A stretch of 64,000 nt of DNA from Bacteroides propionicigenes (GTDB lineage Bacteria > Bacteroidota > Bacteroidia > Bacteroidales > Bacteroidaceae), in NCBI RefSeq assembly GCF_018390535.1, contig NZ_JAHBBW010000006.1:1-64000 (forward strand). Reading direction: 5' to 3'. Within the stretch, counting starts at the first letter, position 1. Each line of letters starts with the position of its first letter. Made by a program: the position numbers and the translations under genes. Positions 46,997-55,597 of this stretch are shown in pieces. Under the pieces are notes generated by a model, which was given only the letters and a program-made list of their open reading frames with translations, ran no database searches and was not told the DNA's origin.

Positions 46997-48535
46997 ATGG
47001 ATAGACGAAACTTCTTACGAACCGGCGGAATGGCCGTCTTGGGTTCACTGGCTATGCCGTCGTTGGCTATGCCGGAGTCTGTGCGCGGAGCGTTGGGCGG
47101 GGCGGACAATAAGTCAGCTGTTGCTGCTGCCATCAATCATTTTGGCGTGACGGAAGCCGATTTAAAGAAAGTAATGGCCGTTGCTTTGGAAAAAGGAGGC
47201 GATTACGTAGATTTGTATTTTGAGCATACGTTCAACAATGATGTGAGTCTGATGGACGGCAAGGTAAATAACTGCGGTTCCAACATTGATTTTGGTATGG
47301 GAGTGCGTGTGCTTGCCGGCGACCAGAGCGGCTATGCATACGTGGAAGGTGTTACTTTGGAAGAGATGTTACGTGCCGCGCGCACTGCCGCCCGCATTGC
47401 ATCCTCGGGCAAGGCGGGCAAACCGGTAGGGCTGACGGAGAAGACAATAGCCCGAAACCGCTATGTTGTGACCTCTCCTTGGGAAGATGTGAGCGTAAAA
47501 GAGAAGATTCCTTATCTGGAAAAACTGAATGAGAAGATTTTCTCTTTGGATAATCGTGTCCGCAAGGTGCAGGCCTATTTGCAGGATAGCACGTCGCACG
47601 TGTTGTTCTGTAATTCGGAAGGCGTCAGTTACTACGATTACCGTCCGATGGTGTCTTTCATGGCGGTTTGTATCATGGAAGAAAACGGTAAGATGGAAAA
47701 CGGTTATGCCGGCAGGTCCTATCGTCGGGGTTTTGAGTTTATGACAGACGATGTTGTAGACGTGATTGCCCGCGAGGTGGTGGACCGGACAGCTATCCTG
47801 TTTAAGGCCATCAAACCCAAAGGCGGTGAAATGCCTGTTGTAATGGGTGCAGGCGGTTCCGGCATCTTGTTGCATGAGGCTATCGGTCATGCTTTTGAGG
47901 CGGATTTCAACCGTAAGGACATATCCATATTCTCCGGCCAGTTGAATAAGAAAGTGTGCAACGAGCATATTAACGTGGTGGATGACGGTACAATCCCCTT
48001 CAACCGCGGTTCTGTGAACTTCGACGATGAGGGTGTGGAGGGACAGAAAACGTATATTGTCCGGGAAGGTGTGCTCACCAGCTATCTGCACGACCGTATC
48101 AGCGCCAAACATTATGGCGTGAATCCCACCGGAAACGGTCGCCGCGATACGTTCCGCAACCTGCCTATTCCCCGTATGCGCGCTACGTATATGGAAGCCG
48201 GCAATATGAAAGAAACGGATATTATTTCCACTGTGAAGAACGGTATTTTCGTAGATACGTTTACGAATGGTCAGGTTCAGATTGGAGCCGGTGACTTTAC
48301 TTTCTTTGTGAAGTCCGGTTACTTGATTGAGGACGGCAAGCTGACGCAGCCCATTAAGGATATCAACATCATAGGCAATGGTCCGAAGGCATTGGCAGAC
48401 ATAACAATGGTTGCCGACAACGACAAAATTGACAATGGTACATGGACTTGCGGCAAAGACGGGCAGTCTTGTCCCGTGACGTGCGGTATGCCGTCGGCAT
48501 TGGTCAGCAAACTCACTGTAGGAGGAGAAAATTAA
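46997..48535 (+). CDS. tldD: TldD-type metalloprotease with Tat-like signal
   Basis: 512 residues. The first residues MDRRNFLRTGGMAVLGSL form a twin-arginine leader. The metal motif HEAIGH (H293, E294, H298) identifies TldD, the catalytic subunit of the TldD/TldE peptidase that trims modified peptides in other bacteria. The C-terminal NGQVQIGAGDFTFFVKSGYLIEDGKLT is shared with the family. A TldE-like partner gene follows after 75 bases. A Tat signal on TldD but none on the partner is unexpected. Confidence 0.9.
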   Translation: MDRRNFLRTGGMAVLGSLAMPSLAMPESVRGALGGADNKSAVAAAINHFGVTEADLKKVMAVALEKGGDYVDLYFEHTFNNDVSLMDGKVNNCGSNIDFGMGVRVLAGDQSGYAYVEGVTLEEMLRAARTAARIASSGKAGKPVGLTEKTIARNRYVVTSPWEDVSVKEKIPYLEKLNEKIFSLDNRVRKVQAYLQDSTSHVLFCNSEGVSYYDYRPMVSFMAVCIMEENGKMENGYAGRSYRRGFEFMTDDVVDVIAREVVDRTAILFKAIKPKGGEMPVVMGAGGSGILLHEAIGHAFEADFNRKDISIFSGQLNKKVCNEHINVVDDGTIPFNRGSVNFDDEGVEGQKTYIVREGVLTSYLHDRISAKHYGVNPTGNGRRDTFRNLPIPRMRATYMEAGNMKETDIISTVKNGIFVDTFTNGQVQIGAGDFTFFVKSGYLIEDGKLTQPIKDINIIGNGPKALADITMVADNDKIDNGTWTCGKDGQSCPVTCGMPSALVSKLTVGGEN

Positions 48536-48538
48536 ATA

Positions 48539-48610
48539 CTAACGGATAATTGATAGCTGATAATGTTTCTCTAATTATCAACTGTCAACTGTTAACTATC
48601 AATTAAGAAT
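48539..48610 (+). repeat. Word linker between tldD and tldE
   Basis: AT-rich spacer with AATTGATAG near 48547 and CTATCAATT near 48595 as outer inverted arms, and inner repeats of TGTCAAC/TGTTAAC. Fits a weak foldback between co-transcribed genes. Confidence 0.5.
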
Positions 48611-49930
48611 ATGATTACGGACAATAATAAAAAACTGGCACAGTGGGCAATGGATTATGCCCTGAAGAACGGATGCCGGGCAGCAAAGTTGGTGCTGTAT
48701 TCCAACTCCAACGCTTCATTTGAACTGCGTGATGCCAAAATGGACAAATTGCAGCAAGCCTCGGAAAGCGGGCTTAGCATCAGTCTGTATGTCGATGGCA
48801 AGTATGGCTCTTACTCAACCAACCGTTTGGATAAGAAGGAATTGGAGTCGTTTATAAAGAATGGTATCGAGTCCACGCGCTATCTGGCTGTGGACGAAGC
48901 GCGTGTATTGCCGGACGCTTCCCGCTATTATAAAGGTGGAAAGCCTGATTTGCAATTGTTCGACAAGCGATTCGAAACTATCAATCCGGATGATAAGGTA
49001 GCCGTTGCACGTGCTGCCGCAGAGGAGGTTTTGGGTAAGGATAGTCGTATCATCTCCGTAGGTACTTCGTACAGTGACGGTGAGAATTCTTCTTACCGCT
49101 TGACAAGCAACGGTTTTGAGGGAGAGTCCAAATCCACTTGGTTCTCAGTGTCTGCAGATGTAGCGATGCGGGGAGAGGGAGAAGCCCGCCCGTCTTCTTA
49201 TTGGTATGAGTCGGCTTTGTTCTATGATAAGCTGGTGAAGTCGGGCATAGGCGTGAAAGCATTGGAACGTGTTCTGAAGAAACTCGGACAAAAGAAGGTA
49301 GCTTCCGGTAAATACACGATGGTGGTAGACCCTATGAATTCGAGTAATCTGCTCAGTCCGGTATTGAGTGCGTTGTACGGTTCTGCATTACAGCAAAAGA
49401 ACTCTTTCCAGCTGGACAAACTGAATACAAAAGTAGGTGCGGGGTTGCTGAATCTTATGGACGAACCTCATATGGTAGGTGCAAGGGGCGCACGCTATTT
49501 TGACAGCGAAGGAGTGGCAACAGAACCGCGTCCTGTTTTTGAAGACGGAGTGCTGAAAACATACTTCATCGACACTTACAATTCCAAGAAGATGGGAGTG
49601 GAACCTACCGTTAATTCTCCTTCCTTATTGATACTCAAACCGGGTAATAAAGATTTGAACGGTCTGGTGGCGGATGTGCAGAAAGGTATCTTGGTTACCG
49701 GTTTCAACGGAGGTAACTGCAACAGCAGTTCCGGAGACTTCTCGTACGGCATTGAGGGATTCTTGATTGAGAATGGCAAGCTGACCCAACCAATCAATGA
49801 AATGAACGTGACAGGTAATATGATTACCCTTTGGGCTTCTTTATCCGCTGTGGGCAATGATCCCCGTATGTCTTCCTCTTGGCGTATTCCTTCATTGGTA
49901 TTTGAGGGTGTAGACTTCAGCGGATTGTAG
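48611..49930 (+). CDS. TldE/PmbA-like partner protein
   Basis: 439 residues without signal peptide. It lacks the HExxxH metal site. It matches the TldE/PmbA half: LVLYSNSNASFELRDAKMDKL, a GARGARYFDSEGVATEPRPV stretch near 294-313 and a C-terminal INEMNVTGNMITLWASLSAVGND. Expected to dimerise with the upstream TldD-type protein; the leader mismatch raises a localisation question. Confidence 0.88.
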   Translation: MITDNNKKLAQWAMDYALKNGCRAAKLVLYSNSNASFELRDAKMDKLQQASESGLSISLYVDGKYGSYSTNRLDKKELESFIKNGIESTRYLAVDEARVLPDASRYYKGGKPDLQLFDKRFETINPDDKVAVARAAAEEVLGKDSRIISVGTSYSDGENSSYRLTSNGFEGESKSTWFSVSADVAMRGEGEARPSSYWYESALFYDKLVKSGIGVKALERVLKKLGQKKVASGKYTMVVDPMNSSNLLSPVLSALYGSALQQKNSFQLDKLNTKVGAGLLNLMDEPHMVGARGARYFDSEGVATEPRPVFEDGVLKTYFIDTYNSKKMGVEPTVNSPSLLILKPGNKDLNGLVADVQKGILVTGFNGGNCNSSSGDFSYGIEGFLIENGKLTQPINEMNVTGNMITLWASLSAVGNDPRMSSSWRIPSLVFEGVDFSGL

Positions 49931-49936
49931 CAAATG

Positions 49937-50950
49937 CTAATTCAGCATCAGACTCATATAAGGGTATACTGGTGATAATATTTTTTCGGCAAGTTCGCCG
50001 ATAGTAAGTGCCAAGTGGCTGCCCGGCAGACGCTTGGCACTATTCATACATTTACCGTTGTTCAGATAATAGTAACCGTTGTTGGCACTGATTTGCAGGT
50101 CTGTAAGTGCGATGTTCATTTCCTGTTCCGGATGCTTGGCTGCATATTGTTGCAGTATCGTTTTGGCGTTGATGATGCGTGCCATGCCCAGTACTTGTGA
50201 GTCTTGCTGTGCCGCAGGCGGAGCAATGACCCGGGCGGACGGGATATTCAGCTGTTCGCAGATACGTTGCAATAATAATGAGTGCATATCGGGTGTTTCC
50301 GCAACGACCTCTCCGATTTGCCAACTGCTCTCTGTCGGATATGCGACAGACATAGCCAGAATCTTATCGCCTTGATTTAATGTGTAAATACATCCGTTGC
50401 CTAACTGCAAATCAGCGATGATTACCCGAAAGTCCTCTTCCGTGTGCTGGATGCAATAAGAACGTTCCCTCAGCTTTCGGTCTAAATAGCGGTATGTCTC
50501 TTCTTGATAGTCATTAATCTGATGTAGGACAACCGTTTCATCAGCGATAATCTTGTCTGAAGCAGTGAAGAGAGTTGAGGCATACTTGAATACAGGTGCG
50601 TACCCCACACCGGCATAATAGCCGAACAGCCACGGCTCTGCCGGAATCAATGTAGAGATACACACATCATCCCGTTGCATACGGGCAAATGCTTGTGACA
50701 GCAACTCACGCATAGCCCCGCGGTTACGATAATCGGGATGCGTACAGGCGCCTGATATGTAGCCGGTCTTGATTTCTCCTTCTCCGAAGGTCATGGGATA
50801 AGGTAATATTTGCAAGGCGGCAATCACTTCTTCACCGCTTTGAATGGCTATGTTGACGTCATTGCTGTAACGCAAGCGGAAATACATATCCGTAAATTCT
50901 TCGCTGTCGTTAAAACATAGTTTCCATAAGTTCTTTACTTTTTCCCGCAT
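49937..50950 (-). CDS. GNAT family N-acetyltransferase (Eis-like)
   Basis: 337 residues. The acetyl-CoA-binding region shows GACTHPDYRNRGAMRELLSQAF (from about residue 68), with the RNRGA pyrophosphate loop. The overall length and C-terminal SCP2-like part recall Eis-type acetyltransferases. Acceptor unknown. It follows the DUF2156 gene by 23 bases. Confidence 0.82.
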   Translation of the reverse strand: MREKVKNLWKLCFNDSEEFTDMYFRLRYSNDVNIAIQSGEEVIAALQILPYPMTFGEGEIKTGYISGACTHPDYRNRGAMRELLSQAFARMQRDDVCISTLIPAEPWLFGYYAGVGYAPVFKYASTLFTASDKIIADETVVLHQINDYQEETYRYLDRKLRERSYCIQHTEEDFRVIIADLQLGNGCIYTLNQGDKILAMSVAYPTESSWQIGEVVAETPDMHSLLLQRICEQLNIPSARVIAPPAAQQDSQVLGMARIINAKTILQQYAAKHPEQEMNIALTDLQISANNGYYYLNNGKCMNSAKRLPGSHLALTIGELAEKILSPVYPYMSLMLN

Positions 50951-50973
50951 CGTTTCACCTCCTTATCATAACC

Positions 50974-51888
50974 TTACCACTTAATGGCTTCCACCGGATG
51001 TTCCTTTAAGCAGGCAATGTATTTTTCCAAGATAATGGCGGGTTGGTAGGAGAGTTTGGCTTTTCGCAGTCCCTCAATACCCAAGTCCTCTTCCCGGTTG
51101 ATGTAGATGTATTGTTCCGGGATATGGTTGGCAAATTCATAATTAATCATGGCATAAGCGCCGTCTATACCGGTGTCGGCCTTTTCTACGTGTACTCCGA
51201 AGGTGTCCTGGTTGATAGGCATACCGAACGTAAAAGCCGCAATTTTGCCTTCCACATGAAGAATGCCTCCCGTCAGTCCCAACGCATCAAAATTATGCAG
51301 GGCATATATCAATGCGCGGCGTTCGTTGCCTGTGCCTTCATGCTGGTCGCAGTTGTTGACTTTGCACCATTCCGCTTCCAAATCGAGGCATTCCTGAATG
51401 CGGTCGGCTGTAATGGGAGTATACTCGTAATTATAAGTCTTCTTGAATTTATTGATATGGTTTCGCTTTGCTTGGAACTTCTTGCCGGACAGGGTTGCGA
51501 GGTCAGAGCGCAGATACACATAATCGGCATAGTCCCGATCTGCCGTGAACTGAAATCTGCCGGGCATAAAAGTTTCCAGTTCGGAACACATTCCGGCACA
51601 GATACCTAACAGGCAAAAAGGCTCTCCTTCACGGTTGGCATCTTCTATCAGCGCATCCAGTACCTTGTTTAAATCACCGTTGCCGATAGGCATCATATAT
51701 ACAAGTTCTCCGTCTGCCCAGAATTTCAATAACAGGAATCCGTCCATAATGGCAAACTTTGTGTTGTATAAGAACCGCCAACTGCATAAGTTGGAGAATG
51801 AAAGATCGCAATTCCGGCGCGGACTGTTCAGCGTGAAAGAGGTAATAACATCTTTGTCTTTTAGTTCGATATCTTTAAATGGAATCAT
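50974..51888 (-). CDS. DUF2156 / phosphatidylglycerol lysyltransferase C-terminal-like protein
   Basis: 304 residues, soluble, no membrane segment. The sequence around FQAKRNHINKFKKTY and LTGGILHVEGKIAAFTFGMPI, INREEDLGIEGLRKAKLSYQP is the DUF2156 (LPG_synthase_C) dual-GNAT fold, as in the catalytic part of MprF. Without a membrane domain it cannot be a full MprF; a soluble aminoacyl- or acyl-transferase is likely. First gene of a two-gene unit with the GNAT protein. Confidence 0.85.
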   Translation of the reverse strand: MIPFKDIELKDKDVITSFTLNSPRRNCDLSFSNLCSWRFLYNTKFAIMDGFLLLKFWADGELVYMMPIGNGDLNKVLDALIEDANREGEPFCLLGICAGMCSELETFMPGRFQFTADRDYADYVYLRSDLATLSGKKFQAKRNHINKFKKTYNYEYTPITADRIQECLDLEAEWCKVNNCDQHEGTGNERRALIYALHNFDALGLTGGILHVEGKIAAFTFGMPINQDTFGVHVEKADTGIDGAYAMINYEFANHIPEQYIYINREEDLGIEGLRKAKLSYQPAIILEKYIACLKEHPVEAIKW

Positions 51889-51919
51889 AAATAATTTCTA
51901 TTGGTTGAGAATATAATAA

Positions 51920-51927
51920 CAAAAATA
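51920..51927 (-). promoter_or_regulatory. Bacteroides -7 box for the DUF2156-GNAT unit
   Basis: Minus strand TATTTTTG, 31 bases before the start at 51888. Confidence 0.45.
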
Positions 51928-51938
51928 AGAAGATTTTG

Positions 51939-52634
51939 TTAGAGCAACCCTAATAATCGCAAAATAGTTGGAGTTAACAGGGCCGTAAAAATTCCATTAA
52001 GTGTTAGTCCGAGACTGGCGAACGCACCGTATTTGCTGCTGACGTCCATTGCAGCTGATGTTCCGACTGCGTGTGCGGCCGCTCCCAAAGATAGCCCTTG
52101 TGCCATAGGGCTTCCTATGTGGGTAAGTTTCATTGTCTTAAAGCCGAGTATTCCGCCCAGCAGTCCTACGCAAACCACTACGGCGGCTGTTAGTGCGGGA
52201 ATACCACCTATCGATTTCGTTACTTCCATGGCTATCGGGGTAGTGACGGATTTTGGAGCCAGTGAGTAAATAATCTCATCGGAAGCCCCCATTAGCTTTG
52301 CTATCAGGACTACGGAGATAACCCCTACAATACATCCTGCCAACTGTGAGAGCAAGATAGGCAGCAGTTGTTTTTTGATGGTTTCCAATTGCAGGTACAA
52401 GGGAACCCCCAGTGCAACTACTGCGGGCTTTAGCCAGAACTCAATCAGATGCCCGCCTTTGTTATAGGTTTCATAGCTGATATTTGTAATTTTCAGGAAG
52501 ATGATGAGTATGGCAATGGTCAGCAGGATGGGGTTCAGCAGCATGATTCCTGTTTTCTTTTGAAGAATTTTGGCTAAGAAGAATATCCCGAAAGTGATAG
52601 CCAACAGGAAGAATTCATTTTCTAAAAAGTTCAT
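51939..52634 (-). CDS. lrgB: LrgB/CidB family membrane protein
   Basis: 231 residues, about seven hydrophobic helices. Conserved IYSLAPKSVTTPIAMEV and the GLGLTLNGIFTALLTP-type C-terminus define LrgB. With LrgA it forms a holin/antiholin-like pair implicated in murein hydrolase control and, in some bacteria, pyruvate uptake. Start overlaps the lrgA stop by four bases. Confidence 0.92.
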   Translation of the reverse strand: MNFLENEFFLLAITFGIFFLAKILQKKTGIMLLNPILLTIAILIIFLKITNISYETYNKGGHLIEFWLKPAVVALGVPLYLQLETIKKQLLPILLSQLAGCIVGVISVVLIAKLMGASDEIIYSLAPKSVTTPIAMEVTKSIGGIPALTAAVVVCVGLLGGILGFKTMKLTHIGSPMAQGLSLGAAAHAVGTSAAMDVSSKYGAFASLGLTLNGIFTALLTPTILRLLGLL

Positions 52635-52969
52635 TTGATTTTACGTGTTAATTGGTGAACCCAGCCGGTAACTACAAGTACTAACAGGGTACTGACTAAT
52701 GAGGCGATAACAATAGGCCAGAATTCGGCGGCGATAATGTCGAAATAAAGCATAAGCGCCACACCGGGCGGGATAAAAAAGAATCCCAGATTGGCAACCA
52801 AAAAGTCGGACATACCTTGCACCCAGTGCAGTTTTATCCAACCTAACTTAAGGAAAAGGGTGAGCAGCAGCATACCGATGATGCTGGATGGAAGTTTGAT
52901 ACCCGTTAAGAATACAATCAATTCACCCAAAGCTAAACATCCGAAAAGGATGGCGCATTGACGGATCAT
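52631..52969 (-). CDS. lrgA: CidA/LrgA family holin-like protein
   Basis: 112 residues with four membrane helices. LGELIVFLTGIKLPSSIIGMLLL and FLVANLGFFFIPPGVALM are family signatures. Translationally coupled with lrgB by overlap. Confidence 0.92.
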   Translation of the reverse strand: MIRQCAILFGCLALGELIVFLTGIKLPSSIIGMLLLTLFLKLGWIKLHWVQGMSDFLVANLGFFFIPPGVALMLYFDIIAAEFWPIVIASLVSTLLVLVVTGWVHQLTRKIK

Positions 52970-53019
52970 AATACCTGATTATTAAATAATATCTACCTAT
53001 TGAATATTCGAAAACGCTG

Positions 53020-53027
53020 CAAAGTTA
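53020..53027 (-). promoter_or_regulatory. Bacteroides -7 box for lrgAB
   Basis: Minus strand TAACTTTG, about 50 bases before the lrgA start. Confidence 0.5.
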
Positions 53028-53143
53028 GCTATTTGAAATGAGGAACTCTCTTGCAAATCATCTGTTAGTGTTAAATATTATAATAATTCTCGTTTGGTGT
53101 AGAAAAAGGCTCGAAATTGCAATGTGTATATTGCAAAATTGTG

Positions 53144-53151
53144 TACTTTTG
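53144..53151 (+). promoter_or_regulatory. Bacteroides -7 box for pta-ackA
   Basis: TACTTTTG, 48 bases before ATG 53200. Confidence 0.6.
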
Positions 53152-53199
53152 CGGCGTGAATAACACGAACTACCGATTCTTATACACAATTAAAATATC

Positions 53200-54216
53200 A
53201 TGCAAAGATTAATTAATGAAATTTTAGAGCGTGCGAAAGCCGATCGCCAACGCATTGTCCTTCCTGAAGGTACGGAAGAACGCACATTGAAAGCTGCCAA
53301 TCAAATTTTGACAGATGGTATTGCAGACCTGATTCTGTTGGGTAATCCAACTGAAATTAACGCTTGCGCAACAGAGTGGGGACTTGGCAATATTTCCAAG
53401 GCTACTATTATTGATCCGGAGAACAACCCGAAGCAGGAAGAATATGCACAGTTGCTGTTCGAACTGCGTAAGAAGAAAGGCATGACTATTGAAGAAGCTC
53501 GCAAGTTGGCAACCAATCCGCTTTATTTAGGCTGTTTGATTATCAAGAACGGTGATGCGGACGGCCAGTTGGCAGGTGCTCGCAATACTACCGGCGATGT
53601 GCTTCGTCCGGCTTTGCAGATTATCAAGACTGCTCCCGGCATTACTTGTGTTTCCGGTGCGATGCTTTTGTTGACACACGCTCCCGAATATGGTAAGAAT
53701 GGTATTTTGGTGATGGGTGACGTTGCCGTTACTCCGGTTCCCGATGCTTCTCAGTTGGCGCAAATAGCTGTTTGTACTGCACGTACCGCTAAGGCTGTTG
53801 CAGGTCTTGACCCGAAAGTGGCTTTGTTGAGCTTCTCTACAAAGGGTTCTGCAAAACATGAAGTGGTGGATAAAGTAGTAGACGCTTTGAAGATTGCTAA
53901 AGAAATGGCTCCTGACATTGCTATCGACGGTGAATTGCAGGCTGATGCTGCGTTGGTTCCCGAAGTTGGTGCCAGCAAAGCTCCGGGTTCAGCCATTGCA
54001 GGCAACGCAAATGTACTGGTTGTTCCGAGCCTTGAAGTAGGTAATATTTCGTATAAACTGGTACAACGTTTGGGACATGCCGATGCTGTCGGTCCGATTC
54101 TGCAAGGTATCGCCCGTCCTGTAAATGACTTGTCACGCGGTTGCTCCATCGAGGATGTTTATCGTATGATTGCAATTACTGCCAATCAGGCTATTGCCGC
54201 TAAACACGCTAAATAA
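53200..54216 (+). CDS. pta: Phosphate acetyltransferase
   Basis: 338 residues; the short form without N-terminal DRTGG domain. Converts acetyl-CoA and phosphate to acetyl phosphate. Motifs: RIVLPEGTEERTLKAA, LGCLIIKNGDADGQLAGA, LLSFSTKGSAKHEVVDKV, GELQADAALVP and ANVLVVPSLEVGNISYKL. Operon with ackA (18-base gap), the acetate-forming ATP branch. Confidence 0.96.
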   Translation: MQRLINEILERAKADRQRIVLPEGTEERTLKAANQILTDGIADLILLGNPTEINACATEWGLGNISKATIIDPENNPKQEEYAQLLFELRKKKGMTIEEARKLATNPLYLGCLIIKNGDADGQLAGARNTTGDVLRPALQIIKTAPGITCVSGAMLLLTHAPEYGKNGILVMGDVAVTPVPDASQLAQIAVCTARTAKAVAGLDPKVALLSFSTKGSAKHEVVDKVVDALKIAKEMAPDIAIDGELQADAALVPEVGASKAPGSAIAGNANVLVVPSLEVGNISYKLVQRLGHADAVGPILQGIARPVNDLSRGCSIEDVYRMIAITANQAIAAKHAK

Positions 54217-54234
54217 CTTTAAATCTGATATAAT

Positions 54235-55431
54235 ATGAAAGTCTTAGTATTGAACTGCGGTAGCTCGTCCATCAAATACAAATTGTTTGATATGGATCAC
54301 AAAGAGGTTATCGCTCAAGGTGGTATTGAAAAAATCGGTCTGAAAGGCTCTTTCTTGAAACTGACTTTGCCTAATGGCGAGAAGAAGATTCTTGAAAAAG
54401 ACATACCGGAACACACAGTGGGTGTAGAGTTTATTCTGAATACGTTGATTAGCCCCGAATATGGCGCCATCAAGTCTTTGGATGAAATCAATGCAGTAGG
54501 TCACCGTATGGTGCACGGTGGTGAGAAGTTCAGCGAATCTGTATTGCTGACTCAGGAAGTGCTGGATGCATTTACCGCTTGCAATGACTTGGCTCCGCTT
54601 CATAATCCTGCCAACTTAAAGGGTGTGAATGCCGTTTCGGCTATTCTGCCTAATGTTCCGCAGATTGGTGTGTTCGATACTGCTTTCCACCAGACAATGC
54701 CTGATTACGCATATATGTATGCCGTTCCTTACGAACTGTATGAGAAATATGGCGTTCGTCGTTATGGTTTCCACGGAACTTCTCACCGCTATGTATCAAA
54801 GCGTGTGTGCGAATTCTTGGGAGTGCAGCCGGAAGGAAAGAAAATCATCACTTGCCACATCGGTAACGGCGGTTCTATCTCAGCCATTAAGGATGGCAAA
54901 TGTATAGATACCAGTATGGGTTTGACTCCGCTGGAAGGTTTGATGATGGGTACTCGCAGCGGTGACATTGATGCCGGAGCCGTTACTTTTATCATGGATA
55001 AGGAACATCTGGATGCAAACGGAGTGTCCAATCTGCTGAACAAGAAAAGCGGTGTTATGGGTATCTTCGGTGAGTCAAGTGATATGCGCGATTTGGAAAA
55101 TGCCGTAGCAGCGGGCAATCCGAAAGCTATTCTTGCAGAGAAGATGTATTTCTACCGCATCAAGAAGTATGTAGGTGCTTATGCTGCCGCTTTGGGTGGC
55201 GTGGACATCATCGTATTTACAGGCGGTGTTGGCGAAAATCAATGCAACTGTCGTAGCGAAGTATGCGAAGGTCTCGAATTTATGGGTATCAAGATTGACT
55301 TGGAGAAGAACAATATTCGTGGCGAAGAAACTGTAATCTCTACGGAAGACTCTAAAGTGAAGGTGGTAGTAATCCCGACCGATGAGGAGTTGATGATTGC
55401 TTCGGATACAATGGCTATCTTGAAGAAATAA
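54235..55431 (+). CDS. ackA: Acetate kinase
   Basis: 398 residues. Transfers phosphate from acetyl phosphate to ADP. ASKHA motifs: VLNCGSSSIKYKLF (4-17), GHRMVHGGEKF, FDTAFHQTMP, RYGFHGTSHRYV, HIGNGGSISAI and VFTGGVGENQ. Closed by a terminator directly downstream. Confidence 0.97.
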   Translation: MKVLVLNCGSSSIKYKLFDMDHKEVIAQGGIEKIGLKGSFLKLTLPNGEKKILEKDIPEHTVGVEFILNTLISPEYGAIKSLDEINAVGHRMVHGGEKFSESVLLTQEVLDAFTACNDLAPLHNPANLKGVNAVSAILPNVPQIGVFDTAFHQTMPDYAYMYAVPYELYEKYGVRRYGFHGTSHRYVSKRVCEFLGVQPEGKKIITCHIGNGGSISAIKDGKCIDTSMGLTPLEGLMMGTRSGDIDAGAVTFIMDKEHLDANGVSNLLNKKSGVMGIFGESSDMRDLENAVAAGNPKAILAEKMYFYRIKKYVGAYAAALGGVDIIVFTGGVGENQCNCRSEVCEGLEFMGIKIDLEKNNIRGEETVISTEDSKVKVVVIPTDEELMIASDTMAILKK

Positions 55432-55456
55432 CAATATTGTTACAAGAGTTTTAATA

Positions 55457-55500
55457 AAAATGCCGGAGACAGTTGAAGCTGTTTCCGGCATTTTCTTTTT
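55457..55500 (+). terminator. Intrinsic terminator of pta-ackA
   Basis: Stem AATGCCGGAGACAG with CTGTTTCCGGCATT (one G-U pair) around a short TTGAAG loop, then a T-rich tail to 55500. Confidence 0.88.
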
Positions 55501-55535
55501 AATAACATCGTCATATGCGAATGACTTAAAATTCT

Positions 55536-55543
55536 TATCTTTG
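55536..55543 (+). promoter_or_regulatory. Bacteroides -7 box for alkaline phosphatase
   Basis: TATCTTTG, 54 bases before ATG 55598. Confidence 0.55.
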
Positions 55544-55597
55544 CTTGTTCGTTGAGAGAAAGTACTGATAATATGATAATTTAAATAGTATAGATTT

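Noticed and set aside
53000..53199. tRNA or small RNA gene in the lrgAB-pta gap
   Set aside because: No cloverleaf, only the two divergent -7 boxes are visible.
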